Positions 9,984 through 22,612 are shown, counted from the first letter of the stretch. The stretch: 64,000 bases of DNA from Polyodon spathula (GCF_017654505.1 NC_054538.1:51954286-52018285), one strand, 5' to 3'. Numbers and translations are program-made. Notes: a model not told the origin generated them from the letters alone.

Positions 9984-11949
9984 ACCTAATACAAACGTTG
10001 CTTGTTAACTCCCCGGGAACATTGATGGTGGTGGTGGGGGTAGAGAGGAGGGCGGTACATGGTGAATAAAGAAATCCAATTGCTCCCTGTTGGGATTGCA
10101 TTGTCAGCAGTATCATGGACAGATTTATTTGAAAATGTTTTGCTTGGACTGTCCAGAAATAGAAGTACAGTCACTGTTCGAGAATTCTGATTCCAAAGAG
10201 AATGGAAAGTGCAGTGGGTGAGTAGCCATTTAATATCTAATTTGAGAAAGATTGAGTCAGAGTCTGCAGGGCTGGGTAGCGACACCCCCAAAAAAAACAC
10301 AAGACACAAGAGAGTGACAAAAGCTTTGAGGGTATACAGGGAGGCACAGTGGGATTACACAAAAAAACAGTAAAAGCACAACAAAGCCTAGAACACGGTG
10401 AAGCCGAGAGAGGCATGGCAAAGTATACAAAACAAACGCACTTAGAAACAAACCAGGGTGAACCAACCACTATAAAAAGATCCTCGCAACCAAAACACAG
10501 AAAAATGCAACAAGGCAAAGTGAAAGCCTGGCTAGAAAGCCAGAAAAGGACTAAGGGTATGATTCGGGGCTCAAATGTGGAGATTATCTGATAATTTGGC
10601 AGGATGTAATATGAGAGGAGCCCCAGCTCATGCCCCCTGAACTACACTAATATTACAGTTGTACAAATCAGGTAAGCCAGACACCTGTCAGTAGGCTGCT
10701 GCTAATTCTCTACTAATAATAATGGCTTACAGTAATACATAACAATATTGCTTTAAGTCATCATATTTTTGTTAGCTTGTTTTCTGCAGTTTCTGCTGTG
10801 CTTCCTTTTTTATGTATCTCTGAACTATTTGTTGTGTTAACTTGGACAACCACCAGTGAAACTTATTGTCATATAATATGGCTTCCTGGCAACCCTCTTT
10901 AAGAATTTTCTGTTTACTTGTAGCTTCAAAACTGCAGAATTTATTTTTTTGAAATTTTTGTGAGTGATCACCCTTTATATAAAGGTTTGTAAAGTCAAAG
11001 AGAATCTGATGAAATATAGTAACCATCATTATTTTGTTTTTAAATAAATGTCCAAACTCTTGTTTCACACAAAGACAAGCAATATATATTTGAGACAACA
11101 AACATGTGCAGTGAAGTTTTTATTTTTATTTAACAGGGTTTAAGAGAGCTATCTTTCTTAAGAACTAAATTTGGCAGTAGTAGTTCTTAGGGGAATAAAT
11201 GCACTTATACAGACTCTAGCCTTTGTAGTTCTTCATCTTCTTGAAAACATAAGCACGAAGAGAGCTCAATCTTCTGATGGGAAAATATTCTTTCCATTTG
11301 CACTTTTTGCTTGTAGTCTAGAGTGTATAGGTCTAGGGCCAAGATAGGATGTTACATCAGATTTTACAAACTAAAAGGAAAATTAATTTTGCAGTCATTA
11401 TTGACTCCATAAACAAGTATATCAATACCATGCAGACTTCTCTTGCATGTTTTACTTCAGATCTGTGGATCCAAAGACCTTAATACTGAGATGTAGTGCA
11501 AATTGTTTTAGTGGAAACTAACTGTACCCAATGGGACGCACCCATTGCAAAAAAAAAAAACAAAAACTAATGTGTAGCATTGTAGGCTTGTAGGCTCTAT
11601 CTGCATTCTTTTTAATTGATTAATATGTCCCTGACAATATGTTAGACTATTGTCGTAAGACAATGAACTTGTAGGCTATAACACAATAACACCAAACTCT
11701 TTACTGCATTCACAAAAAACATGCAAAAAGGGGCCCTACTGTGTGAAATACATTCCATAGAAATATTAGCATCATTCTACAGAAAGAGGACAAGGGTTCC
11801 AAAAAATTGAGAAACTGATGTGGTATTTTTTTGTGTGAAACAACCAAAATTAAATAAGAAAGTCTTATCTGCATATAACATAACTCAGCCGAGCTTAAAT
11901 TAATGTATTTTTTAAAATAATTTTGTTAAATGTTTTAGCACATAAATCT
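9984..11949. other. No gene recognised
   Basis: No supportable gene. The 10245-10600 stretch is purine-rich on the plus strand and resembles LTR-type sequence on the complement (ttttgttttgt-like runs), but no boundaries were found. A 109-codon minus-strand frame at 10772-11101 has no recognisable motif. Confidence 0.45.
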
Positions 11950-13820
11950 GTCATTACCGTGACACAGCTAAAAACTGCTGTATAAAGAAATCTACATAAA
12001 TTCAATTAGGCATTATAACATTACACATTAGTGAAAATATTTATTTCATTTTTCAAAAGATAAACTTTGATTTTCATATTATTTATTGACTTTTAAAATT
12101 AAAGTTAAACTTAGTTTTGGCACTTCTAAGATATTTTTAATTAAGAAATATTTTAGCAATGATTAAAAGTATACTAAACTCTTATTTTTTTTAAATATGA
12201 GCTCCTTAACCCTATAACTTTCACTCCTGCCAATGCTGTTGCAGTTGTATTCATTAAAAAATCTATTGTTACGGAATTGACATTATAGTTACGGTAATGA
12301 CAGCTTGTTACGGTAATGACACTTAAAGATTTAAACAGTGATTTAAAGTAAATATGGAAGTAAACCATTTATAATGACACTACACAGATTCCAAAATAGG
12401 TTTTATTGGAAATTGTAAAACTTTAAAACACATTGGGGCTGATGTAAGGATAGCCGTAGTGTAAACAAAATCCAAATCCAAACTAAATAAAAACATGTAC
12501 ATACGAACATAAGAAAATTTACAAATAAGAGGAGGCCATTTGGCACATCTTGCTTGATTGATTTTTAGTAGCTTATTGATCCCAGAATCCCACCAATCAG
12601 CTTCTTGAAGGATCCCAGGGTGTCAGCTTCAACAACATTACTGGGGAGTTGGTTCTAGACCCTCACAATTCTCTGTGTAAAAAGTGCCTCCTATTTTCTG
12701 TTCTGAATGCCCCTTTATCTAATCTCCATTTGTGACCCCTTGTCATTTGTTCTAGACTAAATAGAATCAATTTTTTTAAGCCTCTGCATATGACATGCCT
12801 TATAAACCCGGAATAATTTTGGTCGCTCTTCTTTGCAGTCTTTCTGTAGCGAGGTGACCAGAACACAATATTCTAGATGAGGTCTTACTAATGCATTGTA
12901 AAGTTTTAACATTCCTTCCCTTGATTTCAACACTTTTTACTATATATTCGAGCATTTTGTTTTTATAGCTTCCCCACATTATCTAGATGAAGACATTTCT
13001 GAGTCAACACAAACTCCTAGATCTTTTTCATAGATTCCTTCTTAGAGTTCAATATCTCCCATGTGGTATTTAGAATGCACATCTTTATTGCCTACATGCA
13101 GTACCTTACACTTTCCTATATTAAATGTAATTTACCATGTGTCTGCCCAGTTCTGAATGCTGTCTAGATCATTTTGAATGACCTTTGTTACTACAACGAT
13201 GTTTGCAAGTTTAACTCATTTCCTTACCATACCAGAATCTAAGTCATTAATGTAGATTAGGAAGAGCAGAGGACCTAATCCCAGTGGTACTCCACTGGTT
13301 ACCATACGTCAGAGGAAGGACAGCAAAGTCCTCTTGGCACACAACCCCCTTATTGACTAAATATCTTGGCATTGTTAAATAGAGCAACATATTTATATTA
13401 TATCTTAATAGGCAAATATTTCAATCACAATGCCATCTTACAAGGGAATATGTACCCCAAAATATAATAATTTTTTGAGTAATGCAGATAGGAGTGGACT
13501 TAAAGGGCATTAATGTCCCTCCCCTAGTCATTCTGCCTTCAAAGAAAATATGTTTGTGAAATACTGGTGAATTCATTTATATTTATAATAATTTAGTATA
13601 AAACATTTCTTCAAAGTATCATTGCTGTAACAGTTCCATCATTACCATCGTTAGGGTTATAACAGTTTTAAGAATTTTTATAAATGTATACAAATCTGAG
13701 ACCTACACATTCTGGCCTTGCCTAACCTTGAACATATAAATCATGAAATAATTCTAACCTATAATCATTTGCTTTGTAAAACATTTACTCATAGCAGAAT
13801 AACATGTATGGTAATGACAC
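11950..13820. repeat. Scattered copies of a TTACGGTAATGACA motif
   Basis: The motif or close variants occur at 12269, 12289 and 12308 (direct, spaced 19-20 bases), at 13808 (direct, ATGGTAATGACAC), and inverted at 11950 (GTCATTACCGTGACAC) and about 13638. A CR1-like LINE piece lies between the clusters. The pattern could mark ends of an unrecognised element. Confidence 0.4.
12490..13320 (-). mobile_element. CR1/jockey-type LINE, 3-prime part (decayed)
   Basis: The complement carries, in several frames with stops, the order of motifs of a jockey-superfamily reverse transcriptase C-terminal half: LGPLLFLIYINDLDSGMV, then QNDLDSIQNWADTW, FNIGKCKVLHVGN, EKDLGVCVDS, LYNALVRPHLEYC, and a C-terminal block near 12700-12790. 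The 3-prime end at about 12495 carries the segment whose plus-strand form is acataagaaaatttacaaat followed by aagaggaggccatttggc. The catalytic segment with the YADD-type motif is deleted or mutated. No function remains. Confidence 0.7.
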
Positions 13821-14209
13821 AAAATAAAAAACATTTTAAAAAATAGAAAAAATATTTTAAAATACTAATTCAACATTATACTATGGTACAACATTCCTTT
13901 TTCAAAAATACTGACATGTTTTATGAGAAAGTGTAAGCGCTGGAAGTGGAGACACTGAACTTTTATTAAAAAAAAATCACCCTTAAATGTTAATATTGCA
14001 TAAAAATAATTATGCATATTTGCTAAATGCTAATGAAAACAGCAAAAGAAATAAATGTATATTGCATCCAACAAAACTTTATTTTTTATATTTAAGTGCA
14101 GTTTACTTTGAGGTGGGGACTCAGTTTGTCCCATTTCTATAGAATGGCCCATTAAGTAAATTACATTTTGTTACTGGTACTGTTTGTATGTTTATTTTTA
14201 CTAATGGGT
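13321..14209. other. No gene recognised
   Basis: AT-rich, only short frames. Nothing beyond the motif copies noted near 13638 and 13808. Confidence 0.5.
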
Positions 14210-14335
14210 GTGACAGAGCCACAAGGAAGTCAAGTGACTTGCCCAAAGTCACATAATGAGTCAGTGACTGAGGTTGAAATCATAATGGGGAATGCCCTGC
14301 TTGAGTCATTAAACCACATTGTCCGCTCAACAGTG
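14210..14335 (+). repeat. MIR/CORE-like SINE fragment
   Basis: Contains gtcaagtgacttgcccaaag, then tcacataatgagtcagtgac and ttgaaatcataatggg. These match the well-known vertebrate SINE core pattern (acttgcccaaggtcac... and a goat-like tgagattgaacc segment). The boundaries are approximate. Confidence 0.45.
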
Positions 14336-14679
14336 TAGAATTGTAGAAAATGTGGGTTAAGTGCTATCATTCGTGTAACGAATTAAATGAGAAATGTCAT
14401 TGACATTAATATTGCTAATTTTAATACCAGTAGTATATATTTACTTACCGGTAATATGGTTGGGTAGCTCTCCTAAGCTAATAGTCTTATGATCATTTAT
14501 TTTCAGTGACAGTAGGTCTACACACATCATATATCAGAAGATATAAAAGTGAACTAGAATTAATAATAAATAAATAAATAAACAAATAAATAAATAAAAA
14601 TAACATGGTACTTTAATGGGGGATCTTAAAAGATCTAAGTCTCTTATGTTGTTTTTTAAACTGCTGTAAAAGCCGACTG

Positions 14680-15480
14680 ACACTTTCCCAGACACCCGTG
14701 TGTCTGGAGGTGTATACGGACTCCAGGTAGGTGATCAGATGACAGAATGCAGAGGCTAAATGCTTGGAGTTGTTCCAGCCCAAAGTGACACTGGACGTTG
14801 TCACCTACCAAAAGCTTCTATAACTGATGGCAGAAGTTTTCCAAATCCTTCCCCTGGGGCTCCTCCACACACGCCCTCTCCAGGCCTGGTTCAATAGCAA
14901 AGTTTTTGAACCTGCCATGGAACAACGCAGCATGCTCACAGTGTCAGTTTTCATCACTGTAAGAAAACCCTCTCATGCTAGAAACACCCAGCTCGCCTGT
15001 GCTTGGGCGCAGCTCTGGGCAGCACCATGAGGAGAAAGGTCATTACTACAGAGGAATCCAACCTGGGATGGGGCGCTGTATGGAACGGGCTTGGAGTACG
15101 GGGAGTGTGGGAGGGTCTCCACATCAATGTTTTGGAACTGCAGGTATTTCACCTGGCCCTGCAATTTTTTTTTTCTGAGGTCCTACAAAGGAGCCGTGCT
15201 AGTTCACAGAGACAAAACCTATATAAAGCATCAAGGTGGTCTCCATTCCCCCAACCCTCTACTGTGTCACCCACGAGCTTCTGATCTGGGCCCATGAAGA
15301 CCTCCTGTACATAAAGACAGTTCATCTGCTGGGGGTGACAAACTGGGCAACAGACCTCTCAAGAGGTGGGCCCCACAGTTCGGAGTAGCGAATTTACTCT
15401 GAGGCTGTGAACCTCGTCTGGGAGAGATTCGGGCGCATTGAAAGCAGACCTCTTCGCAACCCAGGAATCCACTCATTGGC
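14680..15480 (+). pseudogene. DIRS-like retrotransposon, RT end and RNase H region (decayed)
   Basis: Plus-strand frames contain the block order seen in vertebrate DIRS-type elements: a GLLHTRPLQAWF segment near 14850 (end of the RT thumb/connection), then ITTEESNLGWGAVWNGLGVR near 15040, matching the RNase H start (TTDAS..GWGA), LHINVLELQVFHLALQFF near 15120, an HQGG segment near 15230, and further degenerate blocks including KADLFATQESTHW near 15440. The frame is broken in several places and a homopolymer T tract disrupts it near 15165. In DIRS elements RNase H precedes a methyltransferase-like region and a tyrosine recombinase; these are absent here, though an unrelated recombinase fragment lies at 43140-43395. 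Confidence 0.65.
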
Positions 15481-15489
15481 TACTCAAAA

Positions 15490-16800
15490 AAACAAAATAT
15501 AATGTCTCATCAAATTCAACAATTTATTTAGCCAACAAACAGATATTAAAAACTTTGAATGGAACACAATACAAGTCAGATATTTCCAAACAAACCATGC
15601 TACAGTATCAGTCAGATATTCCCTCCCAAGCGATACAGTGTTAAATTGTTATAAATAAGATTATGATTTTGTCATGGAGGCCACAAAGGTCACAGAAATC
15701 GTGAATTTGAACTATATTTTCAGACATCCATTTCTTGTAACTTTTTTTCCTCATCCACAAAAGCAAAACTTTTGTTACAAAAGATTTTTTCTAAAATTCT
15801 TTGTTTTCAAGAAATTTCTAGAAATTATAAATTTCCATTAGGGTATGCAAACTTTTGACTACATCTTTATACTCATTAAATTTTGTTTCTGTCCAAGTAG
15901 GCTATTGCATTGGTGTTCATAGGTCTTCATTTTCTCCAGTTTAACAAAAAAACCTGAAATACAGTACACTCCCAGATAACTCAGTACTCAAAGAGAAAAC
16001 AATGTGACAAGTTATCCGTCTGTATCAATAAATGCACTTACTTCCTGTCTAAAGACAATGACAGTGGTGCAAAATGCAACAGCTTATTGTACACTTGGCT
16101 GCATAACTTCTGATGTTTCACAATGAACAGTCTCAAAATTGATGACTTGGTAATTACTGAGCAATGACCATGTTGCCTTCAGAACAATTTTAACCTAGTG
16201 TAGACTTGTCACGTTGAGTTAGTGCTGGCTACTCTGAGTTTTATGGCAGACGTATCAAATTTTAAGAGTGCACTGAACATTCATGATGTATGTATGTACA
16301 GGTCTGTCGATTTCTAAATTCTGAACCTTAAAAGTTCAGATCATGTATATGAACAAGCATATTCATAAAAGGTAAAAGCCAAAAGCCAGCAATACTGGAC
16401 ACAAATGAGCCAGTCGTCCACACAATCACATATGTCAGATTTTTAAAATGACAAGCAGCTCAGATACAAAGACATGTAAAGATACTGATGAGAGGTTTTA
16501 AATCATCTGGGTCTTTGTTTATTTTGTACAATTGTTTTTTTTTCAGTGCTGCTGGATGATACAGCAGACAGCAAGTTTCTTAAAAAAAACAAACAAACAA
16601 AAAAAAACATTGCCCTCATTAGAACAATGCAGTTGAGTAGACTTTTGGGTAGACTTTTTTTTCTGTGTTAGAATTTGGGTCCAATAGCAACATTAAAAAT
16701 TACAGGGTTATTGACCCTCACAAAAGATGCTGTACCATACTACATATTCACTAATGTAACATATACAAGGTAAATGTGTTATTCCAAAGCTAAATAAGTG
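15490..16800. other. No gene recognised
   Basis: AT-rich non-coding sequence. Only small frames and short homopolymer or (aaac)n tracts near 16585. Confidence 0.55.
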
Positions 16801-17666
16801 AAAAGAACTTAGAACTGAATAACTAAATAAAAAGGTTTGACAAAAACAATGCTCACAGAGCAAAATAAAAGTTTGAACCCAAAACAAATCACAAACACAA
16901 AACTGACACTGTGACGGGGAACTGTCCCGTCTATATGAATGTGTTTGTAACTGGCAGGGAGGGGGTTAAATTCCTCCCGGCCAGGAAAACATGTGAGAAT
17001 GTGGCTGGAGCTGTAATTGAATGATCAGTAATTATTGATTAACAGGGCTCCAGCCACAGGGGATAAAAGCCAGGGGAGAGGGACTGGCTGGGAGGTGTGT
17101 TTTCTGTTTGGGAGTTTGCTTTGTGTTTGTGTTTTTTGTTTGGAGGAAAGGAGTGTCTTGTTTAAAGACTTGGAACCTGACCATTTACTTTTGTAAGTTC
17201 ACTTATTTTTGTTTGAACCTCTTTCTGTTGGCCCTTGTGCCTTTTATTTGATTATTTTGTTTAATAAATAACTTTATTTTTGCCTTTACACTGTCTCTGA
17301 GTCTCAGCCCTCTGTCATCCTGTCACAGACACCAATTAAACAGGGATAAAAACGCCACAAACAAGTACCGTGCTGGTCCTGCAGCACGAAGTAGCAATTG
17401 CTATTATTATTATTTTAATCTCCTCACTCTCTCCTGTTATTTTGCCTTGAACACACAACCCTGTGTGCCGGGACTCGATTGCTAATCAATCATTCACTTG
17501 AATCTCTACACAGTCTGCATGTGAAGTGATTGTACATTTCTCCATGCCAAAATACAAATATACATTGTACACCACCTGTGCTACATAACCCATACTCCAT
17601 GTACAACTACAATAATACATATAACAGACAACATGAAACACAAAATACATATACCCTGCCACAACA
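16801..17666 (-). repeat. Diverged LTR fragment split by a younger solo LTR
   Basis: The flanks of the inserted LTR together resemble the 18467/25744 LTR family: a left piece (caaaataaaagtttgaaccc) and a right piece with a tattattattattttaatctcc tract, aacacacaaccctgtgtg, gattgctaatcaatcattca, tgtgaagtgattgtac, and the end ataccctgccaca near 17666. Divergence is high. Confidence 0.45.
16910..17327 (+). repeat. Solo LTR with perfect 5-bp target duplication
   Basis: 418 bases starting TGTGACGGGG and ending CCTGTCACA, flanked on both sides by GACAC (16905-16909 and 17328-17332). Internal features fit an LTR read on the plus strand: a gggataaaagcc stretch near 17060 as a possible TATA region, and tttaataaataa near 17265 as a possible polyadenylation signal. 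An imperfect 12-13-bp hairpin is present at 16951-16984, and the start itself is palindromic (GACGGG ... CCCGTC). The 5-base duplication is typical of Ty3/gypsy and some other LTR elements. Confidence 0.85.
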
Positions 17667-18466
17667 ACTTACAATTTAAGCTTTGTGAATAGGGACACAT
17701 ATTGCATGGTAAACAAAAGTCATTTTTGCCTTTTAAAGAATTTCGAGGCTATTATAGTTTTTGCAGTCACCCTTGAGCAGTTTTCATTGTAAGTGGAGGT
17801 TTGTCAATTACAAGAAAACCAAGCCCTGGTAATAAGTGTGAAACCGCTGTTCCATGATTTGTGTACAGATCTGTGAGGCTGCTGCACCACAGACCGTTCC
17901 ATTCTAAGAATAGTGACGTGTAGTAACTGGTAACACAATATAACATCTAGTAAAATTAGATGCAGTATAAAAATGATCTACAAACATCCAAAGATTTGTC
18001 TGAGACATGTTTCTAAAACTGTGACCCCAAAGAATATGTACGAACATGTCATCTCAAATGACCCAATCCAAGTGGCTCAAACAATATGCAGAGAGAAACA
18101 TTTTTGCGTACAGGTATCAACTCCCTCCGAGCAGTATTATGATACCATGTTAAAGCAAGAACTTATTTCTTCATAGCTAAAAACATGCAACAATCCTTGA
18201 AATGAAATACGTTATCTCTCTGAAGTGTTTTTTTTTTTTTTTTTTTTTTATCTGCTTTGTACTATAGATCAAAGACAATTGCAGGCATTTAGCATTCAAA
18301 ATCAGATATGAGTTTACCTGAAAGAAAGCCATTTCAGGGAAAATTTATTAAGCTTAAAATTGTAGAAGCAGAATTAACTGGCTGGTTTCCAGTTACCTAA
18401 ACATCTAGGTAGGAGGTAAGGGCACATACTGTACAGTGCAATGTGGCATACAAATGTAAGTGCCCT
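17667..18466. other. No gene recognised
   Basis: A small 67-codon frame at 17973-18176 has no recognisable motif. A poly-T run lies at about 18227-18250. Confidence 0.5.
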
Positions 18467-18766
18467 TGTCACAAAGATGGCTGTAGTGGGTGACGTCAGA
18501 CCAGCAACAAAGACCAACACAGAAGAGACACAGAGGTGGAGTTTGGTGAAGCTGAGCGCTTGCTTGCAATCAGCTTTTAATAAATGAACAGACAGAAAAT
18601 AAAAAGATTGTAACAAAAAACACAGGACACGGTACTTTACGCCAAAAATAAAGAGACAAACAAAACGAGTTGACACTAACAAAACAGGGTAGACGAACGC
18701 TACACAAAACAAATACGGCGCTGGTACTTCCAGCACTCATAGCAGTTGATATTATACTATAGTTTA

Positions 18767-18822
<56 letters not shown>

Positions 18823-19156
18823 CTCCTCCCGAACACACAACCCAGAGTGAGTGAAAACATGCTGCTTTTATGCAGCTATACTGAGACTCGATTGCTAATC
18901 AATCATTCCATTGGAGTCTCGGTACAACTGTACTTGAATTAATAAAGTGCAATGCCCCGTGCTCACATATTACTACATTTTGCCTGCACGTGAAGTGCTG
19001 TGCAATCCTCGTTCCTAAATACAAATATACATTTTAAACCACTCGTGTTACACAGTCCCATTTATATCCTGTGTACCAATGACTATACACCAACATTAAC
19101 ACACTACATACAACATAAAACACAGACATACACCCAGGCAGGGCAACATTGCCACA
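18467..19156 (-). repeat. Solo LTR of the zinc-knuckle element family, 5-bp target duplication
   Basis: Starts TGTCACAAAG and ends ATTGCCACA, flanked by GCCCT (18462-18466 and 19157-19161). Body tracts match the LTRs at 25744 and 28340: aacacaggacacggtac followed by gccaaaaataaa, a microsatellite in the same relative position (here (ct)n), gaacacacaaccc, gattgctaatcaatcattc, gtgctcacatattactacat and a gtgaagtgctgtgcaatcct stretch. Orientation is minus by analogy with those LTRs. Confidence 0.85.
18770..18816. repeat. (CT)n microsatellite
   Basis: About 23 ct units inside the solo LTR. The Arg-Glu repeat frame on the minus strand is its translation. Confidence 0.95.
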
Positions 19157-19161
19157 GCCCT

Positions 19162-20675
19162 TTACGTATATGACCAAATAACAAATATATTTTTTATGTA
19201 TGCTTCCGTGTAGACTAATCGCTACCTTATATCAACAACTAGCTACCTGCATTACATTTTAATAACCAGGGAAACATTGAGCAGAACTAAAGATTATTCT
19301 GAACATTTCCACACAAAAGGGAAGTAAGGGGTAGAAAAATAGCATATGAAGCTATTTCATTTCCAGATTAATTGATAGTTCATTACAGTGTAAAGATATG
19401 GCAATATTAAAGCACAATTAACACATTTAATGTTTTGAAACATCAATAATGGATGGACTGTATTAATGTATGTATACATGTACAGTAGTTGTATATTGTT
19501 AAACAGTTTTAGATTGTAAGATTGTAAAAGATAGAACAACAAAACATAAATCATGTATTTTGATCCATTATTGTAGCGATACCTATCACATATAATTTTG
19601 AAAAAGAATGTTCACTGTGGTTAAAGGAGTTCCCAGTGACTCACATCGTAAAAGCAGTACCATGTGAAGTGCTGAGTGAGTCATGCATCCTATTAGTGAC
19701 AAGCTGTCTGTCTTTGCTGTGGACCCACAGGGAGATATGCATTGGCCTTTGTACTCCTGTGGGTAGTGAGGCAAATCGGCAAGGGATAGTTCACCTCATC
19801 ACTGGTCACACTGTTGACGAGGACAATAGACTAGATAGGTGGGCCTCACCTCGAGTTTTCAGTATCTTGCCAGTAGGGAACCATATTAAAAGCATAGCAA
19901 AGTGAAATGAAGCATAGTGCAAACATGGTTAAGCACAGGAAAGAGAGGAGAAGTATAACAAAGCACATACAGAAGCACGGCAAACCATGGCAAATGCATA
20001 GTATAATCACAGGAATACATACAAAAAATACCATTCAAATTTACTGAGGAAAAGTTTTATCTTTCATTCACCTGATTGGCAAGTCAGGTGCAGTTAGGTG
20101 AAATTTGAATTGGCCTATTGAAATTGGGTAGAAATGGAGGTAAACTTGGTCAGAATGTGTTCTAAAAAAGAAGAACCTTTCTTTTTTAAAGTTAAAACTA
20201 AAACTATGTGGGCATGTGGCATTTATTTTGCAGCTGTAAGTAAATGAACCGTAATCTTAATCAATCATGTGTGTGATATCAGACAGTGATTTGTAACCAG
20301 CGGTCTCATTCACAAGATCATATCAAATCAAGCAGGTTTGATGTTGTTTTTTTTACCTTTGTAGACCTATCCAACATAAACACTGTACAAAGAAGGCAAT
20401 GGTGTAACTTCAGATTTTAATGTTATCTGCATTTTCATATATACAGTACAGTAGACCTCAAGGTAACAAAGTGTTTACTACTGCAGGACAGTTTATAAAC
20501 TGCACTATTCAGATAAACCTCAATTTGCACATCATAGTTTTATATAATACAAGAAAAAAATAATATTGATCTTGTGGCCATCTGGTAAGAGTTCATTAGT
20601 GCTACTGGGGTTCTATAAAGACATGTTCATAACGTAAAATGGTTAATATTGAGAGCTGTATGTAAATATGAAAGG

Positions 20676-20680
<5 letters not shown>
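19162..20680. other. No gene recognised; degenerate agcata/aagca array at 19880-20030
   Basis: Non-coding. The 19880-20030 stretch is a loose tandem of agcat.gcaaag-type words, with no coding potential recognised. Confidence 0.45.
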
Positions 20681-20707
<27 letters not shown>

Positions 20708-21425
20708 GATTTGGCAGATGCCTTTATACAAGACGACTTACATCTGTTACAGGGCAGTACAGGGTTACAATGCAAGCTTAATATTTAAGTACAGTGTAGT
20801 TTACAGTAAGTGCAAATAATACTACTAAAATACAATATTAACTGGATGCAACAAGTTAGGATTACAGGGAGAACAGCAAGGAGAGAGTTACATTAGTCCA
20901 ATCTGCAGTGTACAAGAGCTTTGACCAGGAGTCGAGTGGATTAAGTATTGAGAAAAAGATAGATTCGGTAGATGTTGCTAAGAAAGAAGCGACTTGTGCG
21001 TGTCAGGTAAGAGATGTGTTGAGAGAAAGAGAGGGAGGGGTCAGGAATAACACTTTTAGCAGGAGATAGAGAGAATGATAGTCAAGGGAGACTGAGATGG
21101 AGAGATCAGAGAAGAGTGAGAAAACAGAAGGAAAGTAGAGGAGTTCAGATTTAGAGAGGTTGAGTCTGAGGTGGTGAGAATGCGTCCAAGTTGAGATAGC
21201 CGACAGGCCTTCTGAGATGCGGGAGGATGTGGGAGAAAGGAGAGGAAGATCTGGGCATCATCAGCATGAAGGTGGTACGAGAAGATGAGAGTACCTAGCG
21301 AGAGGGTGTAGAGTGAGAAGAGGAGGGGTCCCAGGACAGATCCTTAAGGTACACCTGTAGAGAGAAGGCGAGGAGAAGAGAGCCAGCCCTGAAGGAACGG
21401 TTAGAAAGATATTAGGAAATCCAGG
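20681..21425 (-). mobile_element. L2-type LINE, RT C-terminal half and 3-prime tail (decayed)
   Basis: On the complement, in shifting frames, one reads [19 protein letters not shown], then [14 protein letters not shown] (the ADD catalytic motif of the reverse transcriptase), [14 protein letters not shown], and a degenerate LVKALVHCRLD.CNSLLA segment. This is the order found in L2-clade LINEs. The 3-prime end at about 20690-20760 carries the typical tail (complement: gtataaaggcatctgccaaa followed by tcaataataataat), giving the tta microsatellite at 20681-20707. Several stops and frameshifts make it inactive. Confidence 0.75.
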
Positions 21426-21862
21426 GAAGCTAGTAATGTTCGTCCGTGTCAATATTAACCAGCAGCGGTTGGTGCTGGCTAACTATGCATTCTCACAGCA
21501 TCTTGCACTAGAAAACCTTAAAGCCCATTATCTCTTGAGTGAGACATCAACCTGGACATTCCACATTAACACATGTTACAACAATGGGTATTATCTTATT
21601 ACAGCAAGCAATAATGTTTGAAACGCCCAGCTGGTGGTTTTGGTATACGGTAACACTATAAAATAATGGCTGCAAATTAATATGAATTACAGTGGAGCAA
21701 CTGCTATTCTGATTATGAATAGTTGGTCATTGTATAAACAGAAAAAAAAAGATGGTATTGCTACTCCTGTGAAATTATATTGGCATTCATATACATTTGC
21801 TGCAATTATTTAAAAAAAAAACAGTTGAGATCATTAAAGACTTTTTTGAATAATTTTAGTGG
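21426..21862. other. No gene recognised
   Basis: Short non-coding stretch between the LINE and a solo LTR. A 61-codon frame lacks motifs. Confidence 0.5.
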
Positions 21863-21867
21863 TGGCG

Positions 21868-22607
21868 TGTGGCAAAGTGGCTGGTGAAGGGGAACAGGTG
21901 TAGCGGTGATGCAATGCAGGAGTGACAGGCAGATAACAACATCCAGTGAAAAAGTGCTTTTATTTATAATCCAGGTCTGGTGACCGTAAAATAATAAATC
22001 TCCGGCTATACACAACAATGTGTAAAGCATGGGGATAACGAAAACAGGGCACAGTCCCAAACAAAATACAAGACGCGGTCATCAGTCTTGAGTGAGTGCA
22101 GACGTGCTTGTGGTGCTTGAAGACATGGATATTTTGTGACGGTTGGTGCAGTTGTGATCCGGTTCGTGCTGACCCTCGGCGACAGCTCCGGATTTGTAGG
22201 TTTAACTGTCTAGTGGTGCAAAAACACAGACAATTATTAAACAACCAAAAAACAACACACAACACGTTTGCTTATTAAATGAGAGCTCCTCTCTCGGTCC
22301 TTCTCTCTCTCCAGCATTTACCCAAATGAAGGAAAAGATCAGTGTTACCCTGGCCCCTATATGTAATCCCGCATGACATCTAGGTAAACGGTTGCAGCTG
22401 CTTTACTACTTGCAGCTGCCCCTCGTTTACCTTTCAGGTCAATACGGTCTTACAACAGAGTCTCGCTTCTATCCAGGCTGACCGACTTCCCAGTCCTGGA
22501 AACGAACTGTCAGGCCAGCCCTTCCAAATACTTCTCATCCCGTTCTTTAGCGCCCTCACCGGTTGGGAGGGAGATTTATCACAAGAACTCATTGTATTTC
22601 TGTCACA
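21868..22607 (-). repeat. Solo LTR, family shared with 31782-32419, 5-bp target duplication
   Basis: 740 bases starting TGTGGCAAAGTGGCTGGT and ending TATTTCTGTCACA, flanked by TGGCG at 21863-21867 and 22608-22612. The start, the end and body tracts (ggtgtagcggtgatgc, aataataaatc.ccggc, acacaacaatgtgtaaag, tggcccctatatgtaatcc, aacggttgcagctgc) match the LTR at 31782. Orientation is uncertain; the complement carries tataggggcc as a possible promoter side. Confidence 0.85.
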
Positions 22608-22612
22608 TGGCG

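Noticed and set aside
15003..15297. Three overlapping plus-strand frames as separate small genes
   Set aside because: They are pieces of one frameshifted DIRS-like RNase H region.
18570..18860. Minus-strand frame with Arg-Glu repeats
   Set aside because: It is a translation of the (ct)n tract inside a solo LTR.
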